A DNA stretch of 64,000 bases from Hymenobacter yonginensis. GTDB taxonomy: Bacteria; Bacteroidota; Bacteroidia; Cytophagales; Hymenobacteraceae. The stretch is taken from positions 4,340,501-4,404,500 of the forward strand of contig NZ_CP115396.1 of the NCBI RefSeq assembly GCF_027625995.1, in the 5' to 3' direction. The notes under the pieces were generated by a model that worked only from the letters and a program-made list of their open reading frames with translations, did no database searches and was not told where the DNA came from. Of the stretch, positions 59,432-64,000 are shown piece by piece; the first letter of the stretch is position 1; every line of letters begins with the position of its first letter. The translations under genes were made by a program, and so were the position numbers.

Positions 59432-61774
59432 TTAGATATCCTCCTCGCTCAAGTCGCCGAGCTCTACCTGGTTGAGCTTCTGGTCGTAGGGGATAGTGTC
59501 GCGCTGAGTAGCGCCGTTGTAGTAGCGCGAGCAGTCGATTTCGACGTCCAGCGGCTTGCTGGGCTTGGGGAACGGGCCGGTGTTGATGCCGATGCTTTTG
59601 TCGGCGTACACCTTCTTCATGAACGTGCCGTAGAGCGGCAGCGCCAGGCGTGAGCCCTGCCCGTAGGCCCCGGTGCGGAAGTGAATGCTGCGGTCTTCGC
59701 CGCCCACCCACATGCCGCATACCAAGTCGGGCGTGAGGCCCATAAACCAGCCATCGGAGTAGTTGGAGGTGGTGCCGGTTTTGGCGCCCATCTCGTACGG
59801 AAACTTGAAGCCGCCCTTCAAAATGATGCTGGTGCCGCCCTGTTCCTCGGTGGCGCCGCGCAGCATGTAGGTCATCAGATAGGCAGTTTGCTCCGTGAGG
59901 GCTTCGCGGGTCTGAGCCACGAACTCGCGCAGCACGTTGCCGTTTTTGTCTTCGATGCGCGTCACCATGATGGGCGCGGTCCAGACGCCCTTGTTCACGA
60001 AGGTGCTGTAGGCGCCGGTCAGCTCGTAGATGCTCACGTCAGAGGAGCCGAAGCCAATGGCCGGCACGGCATCAATAGGGGAGGTGATGCCCATGCGCTT
60101 GGCATAGCTGGCCACCACGTCGGGGCCCAGCTTCTGCACCAGCCACGCCGTGATGGAGTTCATGGAGCGGGCCAGTGCCTGCCGCAGCGTGAAGGTGCGG
60201 CCCGAGAACGAGCCCTCGAAGTTGCGGGGCGTGTAGGCGGGCCGGCCGCGTTCGGCCGGGAAGGTGGTAGCCACGTCGGGGCGCTGGTAGCAGGGCGAGT
60301 AGCCCTGGTCGATAGCGGCCACGTACACGAACGGCTTGAACGTGGAGCCCGGCTGGCGCTTGCCCTGCTTCACGTGGTCGTATTTGATGTACTTGTAGTT
60401 GATGCCGCCCACCCAGGCCTTAATCTGGCCGTTGAGTGGGTTCATGGCCATAAACCCGGCGTGCAGCAGGCGCTTGTAGTAAGCCAGCGAGTCCATCGGC
60501 GACATATTCACTTCCTTCTCGCCGCCCTGCCAAGTGAACACCTTCATCTTGTACTTCTTGTTGAGATAGTACTTGATGGAATCCTTGTTGCCCTCGAAGC
60601 GGGCGTTGAGCGACTGGTAACGGGCCGTGCGCTTGATGGACGAGCTCAGGAAGTTGGGAATCAGGCGGCCGTTTTCGTCGCGCCAGGGCTGCTGGCCTTT
60701 CCAGTGCTGGTCGAACCACTTCTGCTGCAGCTTCATGTGCTCGGCCACGGCTGACTCGGCGTACTTCTGCATCCGCGAGTCAATCGTGGTGTAGATTTTC
60801 AGGCCGTCGGAGTACAGGTCGTGGTCGGTTTCCTTGGCCCAGTCGCGCAGGGTTTTGCTGAGCTCGGTACGGAAGTAGGGCGCAATGCCCTCGTTCTGGT
60901 TTTCCACCTTGTAGTCCAGCTTGATGGGCTTCTGGATGGTGGCGGCGTACGTCGGCTCGTCGATGTACTGGTACTTGCTCATCTGGCTCAGCACCCAGTC
61001 GCGGCGCTTTTTGGAGCGTTCCGGGTTACGCACCGGGTTGAACCACGACGGCCCGTTCACCAGCCCCACCAGCAGCGCCGACTCTTCGAGCGTCAGCACC
61101 CGCGGCTTTTTGTTGAAGAAGGTTTTGGCCGCTACGTTGATGCCGAAAGCATTGGAGCCAAAATCGGCCGTGTTAAGGTACATGCGCAGGATTTCGCGCT
61201 TGGTGTAGTTGCGCTCCAGGCGCACAGCCAGAATCCACTCCTTGGTTTTGGTGATGACCATGCCCAGCAGCGGCGCTTCGTTGAGGCGGCCGTTGTTGAG
61301 GTCTTCGCGGGTGCGGAACAACATCTTGGCCAGCTGCTGGCTGAGCGTGGAGCCGCCGCCGTTCTTGCCGCCGCGCACGACGCCAGATGCCACGCGCGCC
61401 AGGGCTTTGGGGTCGATGCCGGAGTGTTCCTCGAAGCGGGCATCCTCGGTGGCAATCAGGGCATCAATCGTGGTCTGGGCCAGCTCTTCGTAGGCCACTG
61501 GCGTGCGGTTTTCGCGGAAATACTTGCCCATCAGCACGCCATCGGCCGAGTACACTTCTGAGGCCAGCTCACTGCGGGGGCTCTCCAGCGTCTTCAGGTT
61601 GGGCATCTGCCCAAACAGGTTCAGAAAGTTGATGCTGACGGCAAATACGAACAGCAGCATGCCCACTACGCCGGCGCCAAATAGCAGCCACATGGTGCGG
61701 GCCAGGCCCGTGAACCGGCCCGGGTGTTGGGGTTTGCGGGAGGTAGTTTTGGTCTTGGTGGCGGGGTAAGCCAT
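59432..61774 (-). CDS. class A penicillin-binding protein (PBP1A-type)
   Basis: 780 residues. One N-terminal helix (MWLLFGAGVVGMLLFVFAVS), a GT51 glycosyltransferase (EDARFEEHSGIDPKALAR and KNGGGSTLSQQLAKMLF) at about residues 75-260, and a transpeptidase with the Ser of GSTFKPF (about 477), the SMN motif in ARSMNSITAWL (about 530) and KTGTTSNYSDGWFMG (about 665). It polymerises and cross-links peptidoglycan at the periplasmic face. Acidic end (LGDLSEEDI). It is followed on the same strand by its own terminator and uvrC. Confidence 0.93.
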   Translation of the reverse strand: MAYPATKTKTTSRKPQHPGRFTGLARTMWLLFGAGVVGMLLFVFAVSINFLNLFGQMPNLKTLESPRSELASEVYSADGVLMGKYFRENRTPVAYEELAQTTIDALIATEDARFEEHSGIDPKALARVASGVVRGGKNGGGSTLSQQLAKMLFRTREDLNNGRLNEAPLLGMVITKTKEWILAVRLERNYTKREILRMYLNTADFGSNAFGINVAAKTFFNKKPRVLTLEESALLVGLVNGPSWFNPVRNPERSKKRRDWVLSQMSKYQYIDEPTYAATIQKPIKLDYKVENQNEGIAPYFRTELSKTLRDWAKETDHDLYSDGLKIYTTIDSRMQKYAESAVAEHMKLQQKWFDQHWKGQQPWRDENGRLIPNFLSSSIKRTARYQSLNARFEGNKDSIKYYLNKKYKMKVFTWQGGEKEVNMSPMDSLAYYKRLLHAGFMAMNPLNGQIKAWVGGINYKYIKYDHVKQGKRQPGSTFKPFVYVAAIDQGYSPCYQRPDVATTFPAERGRPAYTPRNFEGSFSGRTFTLRQALARSMNSITAWLVQKLGPDVVASYAKRMGITSPIDAVPAIGFGSSDVSIYELTGAYSTFVNKGVWTAPIMVTRIEDKNGNVLREFVAQTREALTEQTAYLMTYMLRGATEEQGGTSIILKGGFKFPYEMGAKTGTTSNYSDGWFMGLTPDLVCGMWVGGEDRSIHFRTGAYGQGSRLALPLYGTFMKKVYADKSIGINTGPFPKPSKPLDVEIDCSRYYNGATQRDTIPYDQKLNQVELGDLSEEDI

Positions 61775-61788
61775 TTTTCTTAATTAGT

Positions 61789-61893
61789 AATTAAGGATTA
61801 GTAATGAGGAATTGGCAACTGACTCACTGGCTGCATTGCGTATTTCTGCAGCTCGTAAGGCAATTACCAATTCCTCATTTCTAATTCTTAATT
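61789..61893. repeat. AT-rich inverted repeat between PBP and PorW genes
   Basis: Arms 61789-61815 and 61867-61893 pair at 25 of 27 bases (AATTAAGGATTAGTAATGAGG...). The left flank has a further TTAATTAGTAATTAA palindrome. Unlike the other families it is AT-rich. It lies between two co-directional genes. Confidence 0.85.
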
Positions 61894-61897
61894 CATG

Positions 61898-64000
61898 TTA
61901 ACGGTACGTCTGCTGGTAGAAGCGCTGATATTCTTCTACGTCGCGGCGCTGGAGCAGCAGCGGCAGATTATCAATACCAATGATGAGGGTTTGGTAACCC
62001 GCGCCGCGCAGCTTGCTGAGCGGCGACTGGGGGCCGCGCAGCTTCAGGCCGTAGCTCTGGGCCACTTTGGCGCCCACCAGGCCTTGCACCACCACCAGCT
62101 CCAGCGAGTCGCCGAGGGGCTGCTGCTGCACCTGTAGGTTGTTGGCGCGGTAGAAGCGGCCGTTGTAAGTGCTGAGCTGCGTCTGCAGGTCTTTCAGAGC
62201 AGCGGCCCCTTTCGGGAAAACGAGCACTACGGCATGGCCGGCTACAGCATTGGCAGTATACGGCGAAGCAGGGGCCGCCGGAGCTGGCGCTGCCGGCGCC
62301 GGGGTAGCAGGCGCTGGCGCAGTTGAAGTGGCCGGAGTGGTAGAAGCAGGCGCCGGGGAAGCCGGATTGCTGGTAGCAGGTGCTGCCGGAGTAGGAGAGG
62401 GGGCCGTAGCCGGCGTTGTGGTAGCCGGGGCAGCTTTCGGTACTTTCTTGCCGCGGGCCCGCGCCTGCGCCGCCGCCATGCGTGCCGCCTTGGCCGGGTC
62501 CATGGCCGGCGCTGCCGGTTTGGCGGCCGCCGCCGAATCCGTGGCTGGCGTTGGCGTGGCTGGAGTAGTGGCCGGAGCCGCCGGAGTGGTGGCCGGAGCC
62601 GTAGCTGCGGGAGAAGTGCTGGTGGTTGGTGCCGTTTTAGGGCTGGAATCCGTCGGGGCGGGCTGCTTGGTGGCTGGTGCGGGCGCTGGGCGGGGCGCCG
62701 GGGTTTCGTTTTCGCCGTACAGGATCCGCATGCGGTTGTTTACCTCGCCGGGCCGGAACATAGACACATCGGGCTTCTGCGTGGAAGCCAGTGCCCCCAC
62801 GATTTCGCCAGCCTCATACTTTTTGTAGGAGCCTAGCAGCGTGCGGGCCTCGGTGGCCAGCGGCGAGGAGGCGTAGTCGGTGGCGAACTTCTCCAGCGTG
62901 GCCCGGGCCACCAGCGGCGGCTGGGTGCGTAGCGCAATCAGGGCGCGCAGGTAGGCTATCCGGTCGTTGAGGTCGGACTCCGGAAACTGCTTGGTGGTGC
63001 GCGCCAGCACCGCCGACGACTTCTTGAACTCCTGTTCCTTGTAGAGCGCAAACGCCGAATCCACCTTCACCACCACCTGCGCATTTACCAGCGAGGTGCG
63101 GCGCAGATACTCGGGGTCGGCGGCCAGCCGGGCGTAGGCCGAGGTCGGAAACTCCTGGCGGAGCCGCTGGGCGTACACTTCAGCTTTGGCTAGCTCGTTT
63201 TGCTCCTTGTAAATCAGGTACAGGCTGTAATAGGTTTCCGGCAGGTGCTTGCTGGCCGTGTAGCGCTCCAGCAGCTTCTCGTAGGTCTGGGCGGCCGGCA
63301 CGGGCTCCCGTAGCTGCTGGTTGTAGATGCCGCCCAGCGCAAACAGGGCTTCTTCCACCTGGCTGTTTGAGGTCTTCAGCTGCTCACTCGTGAGCGGAAT
63401 GTTTTGCCGGTACTGGGCCACCAGCGCCCGTTGCTGCGCTTCCGGGTCGTCGGCCACCTTGCCCAGCGCCGTGGTGGCGCCGGCCGTGACGTTGGTGCTG
63501 CCGGCCCCCACCGTATTCACGGGCGCCCCACCGTTGCGCGCCGCCACCGGCGACGAGCTGGCCACGCTCACGAAGCGCCAGTTGTCCTGCAGCGGCCGGT
63601 CGCCCCACTTCCGGATAAAGTCGGCGCGGGCCGTGCTCAGGGCCGTCGGGTTGTCGAAGTACCACTTCGCGCCCGTGCTGCCCTCAATGAAGTCGGCCGG
63701 GTCGAGGCCGGTCTGCAGGTCGCGGGAGGAGCTGGGGCCGGTGGCCGTCTGGCGGCGGCTGGCCAGCTCCTGCCGGGCCGCGGCGGCTTCGGCGGCCTTG
63801 CGGCGGGTGGTTAGCTCGGCATCGGCGTAGGCCACAAGGCGGGTGCGCAGGGCGCTGGTGTCCAGCCGGGCTAGCGCCTGCAGGCTGTCCTGGGTTTCAA
63901 TGATGGTGTACTGCGTGGCAAAGTCCTTCAGGATGGCCGCCCGCTCGGCCGTGGCCGCGTAGCCGATGGCCTCTTTGGGCAGGTTCTGCACTGTGCTGTC
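61898..64000 (-). CDS. PorW/SprE-like T9SS lipoprotein, 5'-truncated at the window edge
   Basis: About 700 residues are visible; the frame runs on beyond the right edge and the GTG at 63991 is internal. Tetratricopeptide-type helical repeats fill the first half (for example EALFALGGIYNQQL, AQTYEKLLERYTASKHLPET, YYSLYLIYKEQNELAKAEVY). A long Pro/Ala/Thr-rich linker of PAT/APA repeats lies at about 62240-62700, followed by a C-terminal domain of about 115 residues (AVVLVFPKGAAALKDLQTQL...QRRDVEEYQRFYQQTYR). This arrangement fits SprE/PorW, an accessory protein linked to the T9SS core. The linker is longer and more repetitive than I would expect. Confidence 0.75.
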   Translation of the reverse strand, partial: DSTVQNLPKEAIGYAATAERAAILKDFATQYTIIETQDSLQALARLDTSALRTRLVAYADAELTTRRKAAEAAAARQELASRRQTATGPSSSRDLQTGLDPADFIEGSTGAKWYFDNPTALSTARADFIRKWGDRPLQDNWRFVSVASSSPVAARNGGAPVNTVGAGSTNVTAGATTALGKVADDPEAQQRALVAQYRQNIPLTSEQLKTSNSQVEEALFALGGIYNQQLREPVPAAQTYEKLLERYTASKHLPETYYSLYLIYKEQNELAKAEVYAQRLRQEFPTSAYARLAADPEYLRRTSLVNAQVVVKVDSAFALYKEQEFKKSSAVLARTTKQFPESDLNDRIAYLRALIALRTQPPLVARATLEKFATDYASSPLATEARTLLGSYKKYEAGEIVGALASTQKPDVSMFRPGEVNNRMRILYGENETPAPRPAPAPATKQPAPTDSSPKTAPTTSTSPAATAPATTPAAPATTPATPTPATDSAAAAKPAAPAMDPAKAARMAAAQARARGKKVPKAAPATTTPATAPSPTPAAPATSNPASPAPASTTPATSTAPAPATPAPAAPAPAAPASPYTANAVAGHAVVLVFPKGAAALKDLQTQLSTYNGRFYRANNLQVQQQPLGDSLELVVVQGLVGAKVAQSYGLKLRGPQSPLSKLRGAGYQTLIIGIDNLPLLLQRRDVEEYQRFYQQTYR

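Noticed and set aside
1-64000. CRISPR arrays, insertion sequences, prophage or rRNA genes
   Set aside because: No regularly spaced direct repeats, transposase or integrase motifs, phage structural genes or rRNA cores were seen; the repeats present are inverted and intergenic.

Overview
The window is chromosomal DNA from a high-GC Bacteroidota, most likely a Hymenobacter-like member of the Cytophagales. The evidence is a complete type IX secretion/gliding core (PorP-like, GldK, GldL, GldM, GldN) plus a PorW/SprE-like gene, a T9SS C-terminal sorting domain, four TonB-dependent receptors with carboxypeptidase-like N-terminal domains, a DUF4249 lipoprotein, weak Shine-Dalgarno sequences, and Bacteroidota -33/-7 promoters (TTG or TTTG, about 19 bases, TAnnTTTG). 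No rRNA, tRNA, CRISPR array, prophage or insertion sequence was seen.

Layout. 1-8118: end of a T9SS cargo gene, a DUF1684 protein, then a leftward outer-membrane block (AT-rich exported protein, STN-type TonB receptor, DUF4249 lipoprotein, MG2/plug-like protein). 8392-12380: DEDDh exonuclease, a LemA/TPM/TPM operon and a sugar-nucleotide transferase. 12529-24416: nine rightward genes forming the most unusual part of the window. They encode a degenerate vWA lipoprotein, a small membrane protein, a tubulin-like GTPase, an AT-rich small protein, a 1154-residue protein with an actin/Hsp70-type ATPase domain, a second AT-rich small membrane protein, a membrane protein with a Pro/Ala-rich linker, and a MotA-like/MotB-like pair resembling proton-driven stators. 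24531-28276: siderophore receptor and PepSY membrane protein. 28469-34435: prolyl oligopeptidase, small lipoprotein, acetyltransferase, small conserved proteins and an MFS transporter. 34600-42105: a metal-handling block (CDF exporter, two paralogous TonB receptors, a lipoprotein, a His/Cys-rich small protein). 42285-51417: housekeeping genes (HtpG, YraN, LipB, WecA-type transferase, HemD) with accessory proteins. 51562-57271: PorP-like plus gldKLMN. 57398-64000: uvrC, a class A PBP and the 5'-truncated porW/sprE.

The second striking feature is a dense set of long intergenic inverted repeats. Arms are usually 20-41 bases, often perfect, and fall into several sequence families. They sit between convergent genes and also between co-directional genes of one cluster, including six of the spacers in or flanking the 12.5-24.4 kb cluster. 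They resemble REP/BIME-type elements and probably act as terminators or mRNA-processing sites.

Working model (inference): 12.5-24.4 kb encodes an envelope-spanning machine in which a stator-like ion channel is coupled to two cytoskeletal-type NTPases and a periplasmic vWA-like lipoprotein. The GldLM motor of the T9SS is encoded about 30 kb away, so the window carries two different proton-motor-type modules.
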